Source: Gammaproteobacteria bacterium
GTDB lineage: Bacteria > Pseudomonadota > Gammaproteobacteria > Thiohalomonadales > Thiohalomonadaceae
Direction: 5' to 3'
Length of the DNA: 12,217 nucleotides
Assembly: GCA_026193675.1 (NCBI GenBank)
Contig: JAPHSO010000233.1
Span: forward strand, 1 to 12,217
This document shows, piece by piece, positions 1 to 8,252 of this stretch; the stretch's first letter is position 1; each line of letters opens with the position of its first letter. A program made the translations under genes and the position numbers. The notes beneath the pieces were generated by a model, which was not told the origin of the DNA, did not search any database, and was given only the letters and a program-made list of their open reading frames with translations.

Positions 1-2275
1 CTCTATGGGATCCTTTCTGTTTATGGGATGGTCTGGCGGCCTGTTTTGAAGACGCAGAGCCTGAGCCAGATTCGTGGCCCTTAGCGCTCCGCTCCTCAAT
101 TTTGTCTTCAAGACGCATCGTTAGGGCAATTCGTTTTCTTTTAAGATCGATCTCCAGCACCTTAACCTTAACAATCTCCCCAGCCTTGACCACCTCATGG
201 GGATCTTTAATAAAACGGTTTGCCAGAGCTGAGATATGAACCAGTCCATCCTGATGGACACCAATATCGACAAAGGCGCCAAAATTGGTCACATTGGTTA
301 CTGTTCCCTCAAGAATCATCCCTTCGGTGAGATCCGATAGCTTTTCAACCCCCTCCTTAAATTGAGCCGTTTTGAATGCAGGTCTTGGGTCACGTCCCGG
401 TTTATTGAGCTCAGCGATGATGTCCGTCACTGTCGGTAGACCAAATTTCTCATCGATATAGTCGGCCGGATCTAGCGATTTCAACTGCTTGCTGTTGCCG
501 ATAAGGGTGTTGATATCGACCTTGGTGATCTCAACAATTTTTTGCACCACACAATAACTCTCAGGGTGGACAGCTGAGGTGTCGAGAGGATTTTCTGCGT
601 TGTGAATACGCAGGAATCCGGCAGCCTGTTCGAAGCTCTTATCTCCAAGTCGGGAGACCTTCATCAGGCCTTGGCGTGCCTTAAATGGACCATTCTGATT
701 TCGAAACTCAACAATATTTTCCGCAATGGTCTGATTAAGTCCAGCCACGCGACTTAACAGTGCGCTGGATGCCGTGTTCACCTCAACACCGACACTGTTC
801 ACGCAATCCTCAACAACCGCATCAAGATTACGGGCCAGCTGGAATTGACTGACATCGTGCTGGTATTGACCCACTCCGATCGACTTCGGATCGATCTTCA
901 CCAGCTCTGCCAGCGGATCCTGCAGACGTCGAGCAATGGAGACGGCACCACGAATCGATACATCCAGATCTGGGAACTCTGCGGCAGCCAACTCTGAGGC
1001 GGAGTAGACTGAGGCGCCGGCCTCACTCACCATCACCTTTTGCAGTTTCAGCTCCGGGTGAAGCTTGATCAAATCGGCGCACAGCTTCTCGGTTTCGCGC
1101 GATGCGGTGCCGTTTCCAATAGCGAGAAGCTCAATATTGTATTGCTGTGCAAGTCTTGCAAGTTCAGCGATCGATTCATCCCACCGGTTACGTGGGGCAT
1201 GCGGATAGATGGTTGATGAGTCAAGAAACTGACCGGTGGCGTCAACGATGGCAATTTTTACACCGGTACGCAGACCGGGATCGAGCCCAAGAGTTGCCCG
1301 TTGACCGGCTGGAGCTGCCAATAGCAGATCTTTCATGTTTCTGGCAAAGACCTCTATCGCACCGGTCTCGGCACGCTCGTGTAGGTCGGTAAACAGTTCA
1401 AGCTCGATACGCATCTTGAGCTTAATCGTCCAGGTCCAGCGAACCACCTCTGCCAACCATCTATCTGCAGGTCGGTTATGGTTCTCAATACCGCTGTGTC
1501 TGGCGATTATCCCTTCACAGGGGTGTGCTGAAGCGGTGTCGTGTTCCACATCGATCTTGAGTTGTAAAATATCCTCTTTACGACCTCTAAACATAGCCAA
1601 TGCACGGTGCGAAGGGATACGATTCAACTTGTCCTGATGGTCAAAGTAATCTCTAAACTTGGTTCCCTCGTCCTCTTTACCGCTGACAACTGTAGAGTAG
1701 AGCAGTGCATTCTCACTAAAGTAGCTGCGTAACTCGGCAATCAGATCGGCATTCTCGGTAAAGCGCTCCATCAGGATAAATTTGGCACCATCCAACACCG
1801 CCTTCACATCACCGAAACTCTCTTTTAGTGGCTCTTCGTGACAGATGTAGGATTCCGCTTCAGCCTCTGGGTTTAGCTCAGGATTTGAAAGTAGTGCCTC
1901 TGCTAGTGGCTCGATACCCGCTTCAATGGCAATCTGTCCCTTGGTGCGCCGCTTCTTCTTATAGGGAAGATAGAGATCCTCAAGGCGCACCTTGGTCTCA
2001 GCCTCATTGATCTCTCGAGTCAGTTCGGGGGTCAATTTGCCCTGCTCATCGATCAGTTTGAGGACAGCCGCTCTACGATCGTCCAGTTCACGCATGTAGC
2101 CAAGACGCTCATCAAGCACTCTTAGCTGAGTATCATCAAGACCGTTGGTCACCTCTTTACGATAACGGGCGATAAAGGGGACAGTTGCGCCGTCATCTAG
2201 CAGCTGTATGGCCGCATCCACCTGTTTGACAGAGACGTTAAGTTCATTGGCGATACGTTGTGAGATTGTGAGCAT
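1..2275 (-). CDS. tex: Tex, S1-domain transcription accessory protein (C-terminal end off the left edge)
   Basis: Tex is a cytoplasmic nucleic-acid-binding protein linked to transcription. Translating the minus strand from the ATG at 2275-2273 gave an open frame wherever I read it, down to base 2, about 758 residues; E. coli YhgF has about 770, so only a short basic tail and the stop are missing. Visible in order: the Tex N-terminal helical domain with [10 protein letters not shown] and GLDDTQLR (about residues 25-50); the YqgF/RuvC-like domain with [14 protein letters not shown] (about 327-340) and [11 protein letters not shown]; the [15 protein letters not shown] stretch; helix-hairpin-helix segments with [19 protein letters not shown]; the PGRDPRPAF linker; and one S1 domain with [20 protein letters not shown] (about 652-725). 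The tail after MRLEDKIEE is Ser/Lys/His rich and probably disordered. No good Shine-Dalgarno lies ahead of the ATG, but the first residues align with the usual family start. It stands alone here, 163 bases from modC. Confidence 0.97.
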   Translation of the reverse strand, partial: MLTISQRIANELNVSVKQVDAAIQLLDDGATVPFIARYRKEVTNGLDDTQLRVLDERLGYMRELDDRRAAVLKLIDEQGKLTPELTREINEAETKVRLEDLYLPYKKKRRTKGQIAIEAGIEPLAEALLSNPELNPEAEAESYICHEEPLKESFGDVKAVLDGAKFILMERFTENADLIAELRSYFSENALLYSTVVSGKEDEGTKFRDYFDHQDKLNRIPSHRALAMFRGRKEDILQLKIDVEHDTASAHPCEGIIARHSGIENHNRPADRWLAEVVRWTWTIKLKMRIELELFTDLHERAETGAIEVFARNMKDLLLAAPAGQRATLGLDPGLRTGVKIAIVDATGQFLDSSTIYPHAPRNRWDESIAELARLAQQYNIELLAIGNGTASRETEKLCADLIKLHPELKLQKVMVSEAGASVYSASELAAAEFPDLDVSIRGAVSIARRLQDPLAELVKIDPKSIGVGQYQHDVSQFQLARNLDAVVEDCVNSVGVEVNTASSALLSRVAGLNQTIAENIVEFRNQNGPFKARQGLMKVSRLGDKSFEQAAGFLRIHNAENPLDTSAVHPESYCVVQKIVEITKVDINTLIGNSKQLKSLDPADYIDEKFGLPTVTDIIAELNKPGRDPRPAFKTAQFKEGVEKLSDLTEGMILEGTVTNVTNFGAFVDIGVHQDGLVHISALANRFIKDPHEVVKAGEIVKVKVLEIDLKRKRIALTMRLEDKIEERSAKGHESGSGSASSKQAARPSHKQKGSHR

Positions 2276-2438
2276 ATTTACTAATTGGGGTTGTCGAAAA
2301 TGGCGGCCTATTATGGGCAACATTGCTGTGCGGTAACAGCCTTGAATTATTGCCAAAACAGCTGTAGTGGATTAATGATGCTGTGGAGAATATGGTTACA
2401 TTGATTTTGCAAATATCTGATGTGACACAACTAACTGT
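2276..2438. other. Intergenic stretch between modC end and tex start
   Basis: This 163-base stretch must hold the tex promoter and the end of the mod transcript. Reading the minus strand there is a CATAAT hexamer (complement at 2311-2316) that could be a tex -10 box, but I find no convincing -35 partner. No hairpin followed by a T-run is visible after modC, so mod transcription may end by another mechanism or read into tex. No coding signal is seen. Confidence 0.4.
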
Positions 2439-3503
2439 TTAAGATAGCAGGGCGACACTCTTCGCCTGAGCATAGAGCGACTTTCCAGGTTGTAGCTCTA
2501 AAAGCGCAGCCGACTTTCGGGTCACCCGTGTCAGCATCGGCACACCACCCACCTGTAGGCGAACCATCACTTGAGACTCTCCCTCAGGGATTAGCGCCTC
2601 CACAGTGGCCGGGAAGATATTTAAAATACTGGTGCCCGATTGATGCGCCAGCGTCAGGCTGACATCACGTGCTGCAACCCTCACCCTGACAGAGCGACCG
2701 ACCGGTAGATCCTTATGGGTCACGGTAAAACGGCCCCCGGCAAAATCGACATAGGTGAGATTAAACTCATCATCGTGCTCTGCAACAACCGCCTCGATCA
2801 ACGCCTCAGCATCATCACCATGAGCGAGCGGTAGATCGAGTCGGGTCAACATCTCACCAATAGGGCCGGCCCCCTTGATCTGGCCCGCCTCAAGCAGAAC
2901 CAGATGGTCTGCAAGGCGTGCCACCTCATCGGGTGAGTGGCTGACATAGACAACAGGGATATCGAGCTCGTCGTGGAGCGACTCAAGATAGGGCATGATC
3001 TCCCGTTTGCGGGCCAGATCCAGTGCCGCCAGTGGCTCATCCATCAGCAGGATTTGCGGGCTGACAGCAAGGGCGCGGGCGATAGCGACCCGATGTTGCT
3101 CACCGCCAGACAGTTGGCCGGTACGGCGCTGTAGCAGATGACCGATTCCCAGCAGTTCAATAGCACTATCGATGGAGACCTTGCGTTGATTCGCAGGGAC
3201 TCGACGTACACCATATTCAAGATTTCCCTGAACGGTGAGGTGGGCGAACAGACTCGCCTCCTGGAACACGTAACCGAGAGGGCGTTTGTGCGGCGCTACA
3301 AACTGTTTACCATTTTGCCAAAGTTGATCACCGATTTTCAGATAGCCGTCGCGGCAACACTCAAGCCCAGCCATTGCCCGCAACAGTGTTGTCTTGCCAC
3401 AACCTGATGGGCCAAAGATGGCAGTGACCCCCTTGTCGGGAATGTTTAGATCAACATCCAGCACAAAATCGTCGCGCTCTATTTTAAAGCGGGCCTCAAT
3501 CAT
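2439..3503 (-). CDS. modC: Molybdate ABC transporter ATP-binding protein ModC
   Basis: ModC is the ATPase of the molybdate importer and powers passage through ModB. The 354-residue protein has the standard two parts. The ABC domain (about 1-230) has Walker [10 protein letters not shown] at 31-39, Q-loop Gln81, signature LSGGEQ at 131-136, Walker B ILLMDEP at 151-157 and switch His189. A C-terminal Mop/TOBE oxyanion-binding domain follows at about 289-352 ([19 protein letters not shown] onward), which is diagnostic of ModC rather than a generic ABC ATPase. Length matches the family. The ATG at 3503-3501 overlaps the modB stop as ATGA, so translation is probably coupled and a strong ribosome site is not needed. 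It is the last gene of the block. Tungstate transport is the alternative reading; ModC-type Mop domains bind both oxyanions. Confidence 0.96.
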   Translation of the reverse strand: MIEARFKIERDDFVLDVDLNIPDKGVTAIFGPSGCGKTTLLRAMAGLECCRDGYLKIGDQLWQNGKQFVAPHKRPLGYVFQEASLFAHLTVQGNLEYGVRRVPANQRKVSIDSAIELLGIGHLLQRRTGQLSGGEQHRVAIARALAVSPQILLMDEPLAALDLARKREIMPYLESLHDELDIPVVYVSHSPDEVARLADHLVLLEAGQIKGAGPIGEMLTRLDLPLAHGDDAEALIEAVVAEHDDEFNLTYVDFAGGRFTVTHKDLPVGRSVRVRVAARDVSLTLAHQSGTSILNIFPATVEALIPEGESQVMVRLQVGGVPMLTRVTRKSAALLELQPGKSLYAQAKSVALLS

Positions 3504-4183
3504 GGACGCACCAACGAGAAACGACGATTGAGCGCATACACCGTAATCAGCATGATAAATGAGAGCAGCAACAGTCCACCGGAGAGCAAGTGGGCATGAC
3601 CATACTCAAGCGCCTCAACATGATCATAGATGGAGATAGAGAGCACCTGGGTTTCGCCGGGTATATTGCCGCCAATCATCAATACCACACCAAACTCACC
3701 CAAAGTATGGGCAAAGCCGAGTACTGCTGCGGTAAGAAATCCTGAGCGGGCGAGGGGAATCGCCACCGTAAAAAAACGATCCAGTGGGGATGCACGAAGG
3801 GTGGCAGCAACTTCCAGAGGGCGCGGGCCAATTGCAGCAAATGCGCCCTGCAGCGGCTGGATCACAAAGGGCATCGAGTAGAAGACAGAACCGATCACCA
3901 GACCGGTAAAGGTAAAGGCCAGTGGTTGACCGCCAAACCACTGCATCAGGCCACCTATCGGACCATTTGGCCCAAGGGCGATCAGTAGATAGAAGCCGAG
4001 CACCGTTGGGGGCAACACCAGTGGTAGGGCGATGACCGCCTCCAGTATAAATTTGTAACGCCAGCGGGTACGGGACATCCACCATGCGAGGGGAGTGCCA
4101 AGTAGTAGCAAAATTAGCGTACTGACCATCGCCAGCTTAAGGGTGATGATGAGTGCTGTGAGATCGGAATCGGTAAGCATCAT
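3500..4183 (-). CDS. modB: Molybdate ABC transporter permease ModB
   Basis: ModB is the inner-membrane channel subunit; it works as a homodimer with two ModC subunits. The 227-residue protein matches the family length. It has about five hydrophobic segments (near residues 9-36, 46-70, 90-110, 147-172 and 199-217), the conserved [15 protein letters not shown] stretch at 53-67 and the cytoplasmic EAA loop [20 protein letters not shown] at 124-143 that docks to ModC. The following [20 protein letters not shown] is typical of ModB. The start is the first of two adjacent ATG codons (4183-4181 and 4180-4178); the first forms an ATGA overlap with the modA stop, the same arrangement as at the modB-modC junction, which implies coupled translation in one operon. 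Confidence 0.96.
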   Translation of the reverse strand: MMLTDSDLTALIITLKLAMVSTLILLLLGTPLAWWMSRTRWRYKFILEAVIALPLVLPPTVLGFYLLIALGPNGPIGGLMQWFGGQPLAFTFTGLVIGSVFYSMPFVIQPLQGAFAAIGPRPLEVAATLRASPLDRFFTVAIPLARSGFLTAAVLGFAHTLGEFGVVLMIGGNIPGETQVLSISIYDHVEALEYGHAHLLSGGLLLLSFIMLITVYALNRRFSLVRP

Positions 4184-4935
4184 GGCGTACCATATCCAAA
4201 GCTGCGAATAATCTCCAATGACTCCGGGCTTTTTACAAAGGCGGCAAATGCCAGCGCAGCCTCACCCTCTTTTAACACAACCGCCTGTTGTCTGATGGGT
4301 GTGTAGAGTGTTTGGGGCACCTCCCAAAAAGATCCTGTTATGGGTTGAGCTGGACGTTTAATCTGAGAGTAGGCGATAAAGCCCAGTTCGGCATTGCCAC
4401 TTTTCACAAATTGAAAGGTCTGCCCGATGTTTTCACCACGCACCGCTTTGCCGTTTAATGCGCGCCATACGCCGCGTTGCTGCATAATCTCCTGGGCCGC
4501 TTTGCCATAGGGGGCAAGTTTTGGATTGGCTATCGCAATATGTCGGAATTCATTCTGCTCTAACACACGCCCCTCTGAATCGACATATCCGGAAAGTGGG
4601 CTCCATAGCGCCAACCTGCCGATGGCGTAGGTAAATCTGCTTTGAGGGAGTGCGTTTCCGTTTTGTTCGAGTCGCTCTGGCCGTCTGCTATCGGCGGCAA
4701 AAAAGAGATCATAAGGGGCGCCGTGGATAATCTGTGCGTAGTGCTTTCCGGTAGAGCCAAAGGTGAGTTTCACCTTATGTGCGGTAGAGGCCTCGAAACG
4801 TTCCGCAATCTCTCTGATGGTACCGCTAAAGTTGCTGGCAACCGCCACCAGGATCTCATCAGCCAGACTGGTTCTAGCTCCCACCATCAGAATGACCAGG
4901 GTGATCCAACTGATGGTGGTTGAGAATCTATGCAT
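4180..4935 (-). CDS. modA: Molybdate-binding periplasmic protein ModA
   Basis: ModA captures molybdate in the periplasm and delivers it to ModBC. I chose the ATG at 4935-4933 (251 residues) because it begins a clean signal peptide: MHR, a hydrophobic core ([13 protein letters not shown]) and a likely signal peptidase I site after SLA at residues 23-25, before [11 protein letters not shown]. The frame also opens at an upstream TTG (4986), but that start would put 17 hydrophilic residues before the signal peptide and overlap the preceding gene. Binding-site features of the family are present: AVASNFSG at about 31-38 (anion-binding Ser/Asn), [20 protein letters not shown] at about 58-77 and [13 protein letters not shown] after it. 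This [17 protein letters not shown] pattern belongs to the Azotobacter/Vibrio-like subgroup of ModA rather than the classic E. coli form. It begins 31 bases after the phnA-like stop. Confidence 0.94.
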   Translation of the reverse strand: MHRFSTTISWITLVILMVGARTSLADEILVAVASNFSGTIREIAERFEASTAHKVKLTFGSTGKHYAQIIHGAPYDLFFAADSRRPERLEQNGNALPQSRFTYAIGRLALWSPLSGYVDSEGRVLEQNEFRHIAIANPKLAPYGKAAQEIMQQRGVWRALNGKAVRGENIGQTFQFVKSGNAELGFIAYSQIKRPAQPITGSFWEVPQTLYTPIRQQAVVLKEGEAALAFAAFVKSPESLEIIRSFGYGTP

Positions 4936-4966
4936 CAATCGTTTCTCGTAAATTTCGAGAGATGGT

Positions 4967-5548
4967 TCAGTTAGACTTCTTAACAAACTTGGTCAAGATA
5001 ACGATCTGTTGACCATTAACACGACCCTCAATCTGTTCGCCATTCTCGGGCACAAGAGAGATGCCGCGTACTGCCGTACCACGCTTGGCGGTAAAGTTGG
5101 CACCTTTTACGGTGAGATCTTTAATCAGCGTGACGCTATCGCCCGCCTCAAGCTGCGCACCGTTACTGTCGATATGTTTAACACTGTCACTATCACCTTG
5201 ACCTTCACCGGTCGCCTCTGCCCATTTCAGGGTCTCATCATCAAGATAGAGCATATCGAGCAGCTCCTGTGGCCAACCTTCACTGCTCAGTCGAGTCAGC
5301 ATACGCCATGCAACGACCTGTACGGCTGGAATCTGGCTCCACATACTGTCGTTCAGGCAACGCCAGTGGTTCAGATCTACATCGTCTGGATTCTCAATCT
5401 GATCTCGACAGGTATTACAGATCAGCAGAGAGTCATCAGCGGTGCCACTTGAATTGGGTGGTACTTCATAGCTTGCCAAACTCTCGGTAGCGCCACACAG
5501 TTCACACCTGGATTCACTGCGCTTATGTAGTGCCTGTTCTGTAGTCAT
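4967..5548 (-). CDS. PhnA-family (YjdM-like) zinc-ribbon protein
   Basis: This is a 193-residue protein of the PhnA/YjdM family. An N-terminal zinc ribbon has CELC (Cys15, Cys18) and CNTC (Cys44, Cys47). A middle helical segment contains WRCLNDSMWSQIPAVQVVAW (62-81). The C-terminal PhnA domain (about 136-191) has GDSVTLIKDLTVKGANFTAK, the AVRGISL strand and a closing IEGRVNGQQIVILTKFVKKS. The family was named for its presence near the E. coli phosphonate genes, but a direct role in phosphonate breakdown is not established, and it is unrelated to phosphonoacetate hydrolase, also called PhnA. Here it leads directly into modABC with a 31-base gap and no terminator, so co-transcription is likely. 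The start ATG (5548-5546) is the first in frame; its ribosome site is weak. The physiological role is unknown. Confidence 0.9.
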   Translation of the reverse strand: MTTEQALHKRSESRCELCGATESLASYEVPPNSSGTADDSLLICNTCRDQIENPDDVDLNHWRCLNDSMWSQIPAVQVVAWRMLTRLSSEGWPQELLDMLYLDDETLKWAEATGEGQGDSDSVKHIDSNGAQLEAGDSVTLIKDLTVKGANFTAKRGTAVRGISLVPENGEQIEGRVNGQQIVILTKFVKKSN

Positions 5549-5579
5549 GATTCACCGTTGCATATCAATTAGTTTGGCC

Positions 5580-5585
5580 ATTATA
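5580..5585 (-). promoter_or_regulatory. Perfect -10 box (TATAAT) for the phnA-modABC block
   Basis: On the minus strand the hexamer TATAAT lies 32 bases upstream of the phnA-like start, preceded by CGG. A good -35 hexamer at 16-18 bases is not evident (the 17-base position reads GCAATT). No match to the E. coli ModE operator is visible here, so molybdate repression by ModE cannot be argued from this sequence. Confidence 0.5.
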
Positions 5586-5760
5586 CCGAAAACATCATCT
5601 CTAATTGCTTCAAACAGATACCATTTTCAAGAAAACTATCGTTTCACTTTATGCTGAAAACAGCCGGATTATTTTTCGGTTACCGACAGAATCTCAGAGA
5701 GCGGAAAGTCCAAATGAACTCGTTCTAGTCGCCACTAATTTACAGGTGGTAGAGCGGCTG

Positions 5761-5778
5761 AAATCGGATTAAATCGGA
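5761..5778 (+). repeat. Two direct copies of AAATCGGA, one helical turn apart
   Basis: AAATCGGA occurs at 5761-5768 and again at 5771-5778, a 10-base period, 67 bases before the RIO kinase start. Same-face spacing is what a dimeric activator site looks like, but with only two short copies it could be chance. Confidence 0.25.
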
Positions 5779-5801
5779 GTACCAATGGGATGTCGATAAC
5801 T

Positions 5802-5823
5802 GCCATCTATTACATACGATGGC
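5802..5823 (+). promoter_or_regulatory. Inverted repeat GCCATC/GATGGC ahead of the RIO kinase gene
   Basis: Six-base arms at 5802-5807 and 5818-5823 enclose a 10-base spacer and end 21 bases before the ATG. The position would overlap a promoter or the 5' leader, so it may be an operator or an mRNA hairpin. A weak promoter can be drawn through it (TCGATA, 16 bases, TACGAT). AAGG lies about 7 bases before the ATG and serves as the ribosome site. Confidence 0.3.
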
Positions 5824-5844
5824 TAACTAAGGTATAAGGTTGCC

Positions 5845-6702
5845 ATGAAATTTCCGAAACGACTCAAACCGCTCTATGAAGATGGCCTGGTAGATGAAGT
5901 GATCCGCCAGTTAATGAGTGGCAAAGAGGCGACGGTCTACATTGTGCGCTGTGGTTCTGAGATCCGCTGTGCCAAGATTTACAAAGAGGCCAGTAAGCGA
6001 AGTTTTAAACAGGCGGTGCAGTATCAGGAGGGGCGCAAAGTGCGTAACAGCCGCCGTGCGCGAGCCATGGAGAAGGGCTCCAAGTTTGGCCGTGATCAAC
6101 AGGAGGAGGCGTGGCATAACGCCGAGGTTGATGCCCTCTATCGTCTGGCGGATGCCGGCGTGCGCGTTCCTCAACCCTACGGCTGCTTTGATGGCGTTCT
6201 ATTGATGGAGCTGATTACCGACGAGGAGGGGCAGGTTGCGCCTCGTCTGAATGATGTCTCAATGTCGGCCGAACTGGCTCTAGAAGACCATGCCATGATG
6301 ATGAAGTATGTGATGCGTATGCTCTGTGTTGGGCTGGTGCATGGCGACCTCTCTGAATTCAATGTATTGGTGGATGAGTTTGGGCCGGTCATTATTGATC
6401 TGCCTCAGGCGGTCGATGCGGCGGGTAACAACCATGCAGAGTGGATGCTGGAGCGGGATGTAAACAGTATCACCAACTACTATGCTCAATTTGCCCCCCA
6501 GTTGAAGGGTAGCCGATATGCAAAGGAGATCTGGGCCCTCTATGAGGCGGGAGAGCTACACCCTGATGTTGAGTTAACCGGCCAGTTCAAAGAAGACAAC
6601 CATACTGCCGATGTCGATTCGGTGATGGAGGAGATCAAGGCGGCACTGGAAGAGGAAGAGGCCAGACAGCAACGGCTGCGTGAAGCGGCAGGGATGGACT
6701 AG
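5845..6702 (+). CDS. RIO1-family serine/threonine protein kinase
   Basis: RIO kinases are atypical protein kinases/ATPases. In archaea and eukaryotes they act in small ribosomal subunit maturation; bacterial members are poorly understood. The 285 residues show the full RIO core: a phosphate loop LMSGKEATVYIV (23-34) with the RIO1-type SGKEA, ATP-anchoring Lys44 in CAKIYK, a variable flexible loop rich in Arg/Lys (residues 60-90), hinge LLMELI (119-124), catalytic loop VHGDLSEFNVL (165-175; Asp168, Asn173) and metal-binding Asp185 in VIIDLPQAVD. All catalytic residues are intact, so an active enzyme is expected. A Glu-rich C-terminal helix (260-282) follows. The ATG at 5845 has AAGG about 7 bases upstream. 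The last 23 bases overlap the next gene in another frame, suggesting coupled expression. Confidence 0.93.
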   Translation: MKFPKRLKPLYEDGLVDEVIRQLMSGKEATVYIVRCGSEIRCAKIYKEASKRSFKQAVQYQEGRKVRNSRRARAMEKGSKFGRDQQEEAWHNAEVDALYRLADAGVRVPQPYGCFDGVLLMELITDEEGQVAPRLNDVSMSAELALEDHAMMMKYVMRMLCVGLVHGDLSEFNVLVDEFGPVIIDLPQAVDAAGNNHAEWMLERDVNSITNYYAQFAPQLKGSRYAKEIWALYEAGELHPDVELTGQFKEDNHTADVDSVMEEIKAALEEEEARQQRLREAAGMD

Positions 6703-7372
6703 CATCTCTATCTCGACAGAGGATTCACAGGACTGCCGCTGCCCACTGTGCCAATCGGCAGCAATCAGCCCTTTCTTTCAAGATAGACGCCACTACTTAC
6801 GTTGTGCAACCTGCCAGCTTGTCTTTGTCCCTCCCAGTGACTATTTGACGCCCAAGCAGGAGAGGGCCGAATACGACCTGCATGAAAATAGTGTGGATGA
6901 TCCCGGTTACCGCCAATTTCTCAGTCGACTCTTTTTTCCCGTTTCCAATTGTCTGGAGCCAGATAGTGAAGGTCTCGATTTTGGCTCAGGGCCAGAACCT
7001 CTGCTTTCGCAGATGTTTGTTGAGGCGGGTCACAGCATGCAGATCTATGATCACTTCTATGCGCCAGATGAATCACCGCTGCAGCAGCAATACGATTTTA
7101 TTACCGCATCGGAGGTGGTGGAGCATCTACACCATCCGAGAGAAGCGTTAGAAAGGCTCTGGTCCTGCCTCAGACCAAATGGCGTTCTGGGTATTATGAC
7201 CAAGCGGGTGCTTGATCTAGAGGCATTCTCAAACTGGCACTATAAGAATGACCCAACCCATGTCTCTTTTTTCTCAATAGAGAGCTTTGAATGGCTTGCT
7301 AGTCACTGGGGGGCGAGACTCGCTATCCCTGAAAAGGATGTGGTGATCTTGACCAAGCGTGGTGCTATTTAA
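6680..7372 (+). CDS. Class I SAM-dependent methyltransferase with N-terminal zinc ribbon
   Basis: The protein is predicted to transfer a methyl group from S-adenosylmethionine to an unknown acceptor. Of 230 residues, the N-terminus holds a zinc ribbon: CPLC (Cys21, Cys24) and CATC (Cys42, Cys45) followed by LVFVPPSDYL. The Rossmann fold begins at about 97 with motif I LDFGSGPEP (99-107), then an acidic end of strand 2 (IYDHF), the SEVVEHL motif (144-150) and LRPNGVLGIMTK. A conserved FSNWHYKNDPTHVSFFS segment (183-199) probably shapes the acceptor site. The start is a GTG at 6680 inside the end of the kinase gene; no ATG precedes the zinc ribbon in this frame, so either this GTG or an unusual start is used. 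There is no clear Shine-Dalgarno; termination-reinitiation after the kinase stop is plausible. The substrate cannot be told from sequence. Confidence 0.88.
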   Translation: MKRQGWTSISISTEDSQDCRCPLCQSAAISPFFQDRRHYLRCATCQLVFVPPSDYLTPKQERAEYDLHENSVDDPGYRQFLSRLFFPVSNCLEPDSEGLDFGSGPEPLLSQMFVEAGHSMQIYDHFYAPDESPLQQQYDFITASEVVEHLHHPREALERLWSCLRPNGVLGIMTKRVLDLEAFSNWHYKNDPTHVSFFSIESFEWLASHWGARLAIPEKDVVILTKRGAI

Positions 7373-7601
7373 GTTTAGAGGCCCAAATTGCCAGCTTATG
7401 TCGGATCGATTTGATCGAGACCTGATCTTCTGGAATGGGTTGAATCACCTTGTCATGAACCAGCAGCCGATAGATGTACTCGACCTTTTCATTGGCGGAG
7501 TCGGTGGGTTCAAACTCTACAACGCCTCTTCCCTCACCATATTTGATACCTTCAGCAATCGCCTTTTTGATTAATTCAGCCTCATTTTTTAGCTTTTTCA
7601 T
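7365..7601 (-). CDS. DUF5062-family small protein
   Basis: A 78-residue soluble protein beginning MKKLKNEAELIKKAIAEGI, with a conserved-looking EKVEYIYRLLVHDKVIQPIP core (38-57) and the ending HKLAIWASKLK. I recognise this as the DUF5062 family from memory of marine gammaproteobacterial proteins; no function is known to me. It looks mainly helical and has no Cys or signal peptide. A good ribosome site (GGAG, 5 bases before the ATG) supports the start. Its stop overlaps the methyltransferase stop by 8 bases tail to tail. It follows the DUF3622 gene by 33 bases, likely in one transcript. Confidence 0.82.
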   Translation of the reverse strand: MKKLKNEAELIKKAIAEGIKYGEGRGVVEFEPTDSANEKVEYIYRLLVHDKVIQPIPEDQVSIKSIRHKLAIWASKLK

Positions 7602-7634
7602 CGTATCTCCACTCTACCGGTTCGAGAAATTGGT

Positions 7635-7865
7635 CTAGCTGTTGTTATTTCGCAGCAGGGCTTCCCTTTGGTTACGCTGTTCCTGGAGTTCCACAAATGA
7701 TTTGAGCTCGTTTTCTCCCCATTGCTGAGCCTCAGTCTCAGAGGCAAAGCCATCCTGCCTTTTTGAAACGATACTCTTTCTGGCAGATACGCGTCGCACA
7801 ATCTCAGCACTCCAGCCACTCTTCTCCTGGACTACACGGAAATCATACTTATTGCCTTTGGACAT
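7635..7865 (-). CDS. DUF3622-family small protein
   Basis: A 76-residue basic protein. The N-terminal half, KYDFRVVQEKSGWSAEIVRR (6-25), looks like beta strands; VSKRQDGFASETEAQQWGEN (33-52) and the helical end ELKSFVELQEQRNQ follow. I recognise this pattern as DUF3622; its function is unknown. The W-sandwiched strand pairs and DGF-SETEA helix suggest a small alpha/beta fold that could bind nucleic acid or protein, which is inference. AGGA about 9 bases ahead of the ATG can serve as the ribosome site. It sits between the RRM gene and the DUF5062 gene, all on the minus strand with gaps of 65 and 33 bases. Confidence 0.85.
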   Translation of the reverse strand: MSKGNKYDFRVVQEKSGWSAEIVRRVSARKSIVSKRQDGFASETEAQQWGENELKSFVELQEQRNQREALLRNNNS

Positions 7866-7930
7866 TCTCTATTTTCCTAATCGTCAAATTGCTTTAGAGG
7901 TTACTGCAGGGGCTACAGGATTTGGTGGCG

Positions 7931-8182
7931 CTACTCAGCAGCGGGCTGTTCGGCCTTTTTAACACGAATACGGTTACCACCTACATCCTTACCATTAAGG
8001 TTCTTCATCGCCGCCTTGGCCTCACCCTGCTTAGGCATCTCAACAAAACCGAACCCTTTAGAGCTACCGGTCACCTTGTCCATAACCAGAGTGCAGGACT
8101 GCACGGTTCCATAGTCGGTAAACAGGTCCTGAAGTTCTGTCTCGGTGGTGGAGCGGGCGAGGTTGCGTACTAATAGTTTCAT
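7931..8182 (-). CDS. Single-RRM RNA-binding protein
   Basis: An 83-residue protein made of one RNA recognition motif. RNP2 is LLVRNL (3-8) and RNP1 is KGFGFVEM (42-49), with Phe45 and Phe47 in the RNA-stacking positions; the linking STTETELQDLFTDYGTV helix and the closing GGNRIRVKKAE strand are normal. There is no glycine-rich tail, unlike many cyanobacterial Rbp proteins. Such proteins bind single-stranded RNA and are often cold-induced or abundant, though targets in proteobacteria are little studied. The start ATG at 8182-8180 has a weak ribosome site. A perfect TATAAT lies 31 bases upstream. It is the first gene of the probable RRM-DUF3622-DUF5062 transcript and is divergent from the orphan gene at 8345. 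Confidence 0.94.
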   Translation of the reverse strand: MKLLVRNLARSTTETELQDLFTDYGTVQSCTLVMDKVTGSSKGFGFVEMPKQGEAKAAMKNLNGKDVGGNRIRVKKAEQPAAE

Positions 8183-8212
8183 CGTATTGCCGTATTATTT
8201 TGAATGACGGGG

Positions 8213-8218
8213 ATTATA
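8213..8218 (-). promoter_or_regulatory. Perfect -10 box (TATAAT) for the RRM gene
   Basis: TATAAT is read on the minus strand within GGTATAATCC, giving a leader of roughly 25 bases. The -35 region is weak: candidates are ATCTTA at a 17-base or TTATCT at a 19-base spacing. Confidence 0.55.
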
Positions 8219-8252
8219 CCGTCTGAAAAGATGTGTAAGATAACTGTTTTCG

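Noticed and set aside
1147..1637. Plus-strand ORFs of 81 and 100 codons inside tex
   Set aside because: The minus strand encodes well-conserved Tex domains through the same bases; these are chance antisense frames.
4936..4986. Upstream TTG start for modA giving a 268-residue protein
   Set aside because: It adds 17 polar residues before a complete signal peptide and overlaps the preceding gene; the ATG at 4935 fits better.
7598..7819. A 73-codon minus-strand ORF overlapping the DUF3622 gene
   Set aside because: It is an out-of-frame shadow with no family likeness; the DUF3622 frame has a recognisable sequence and start.
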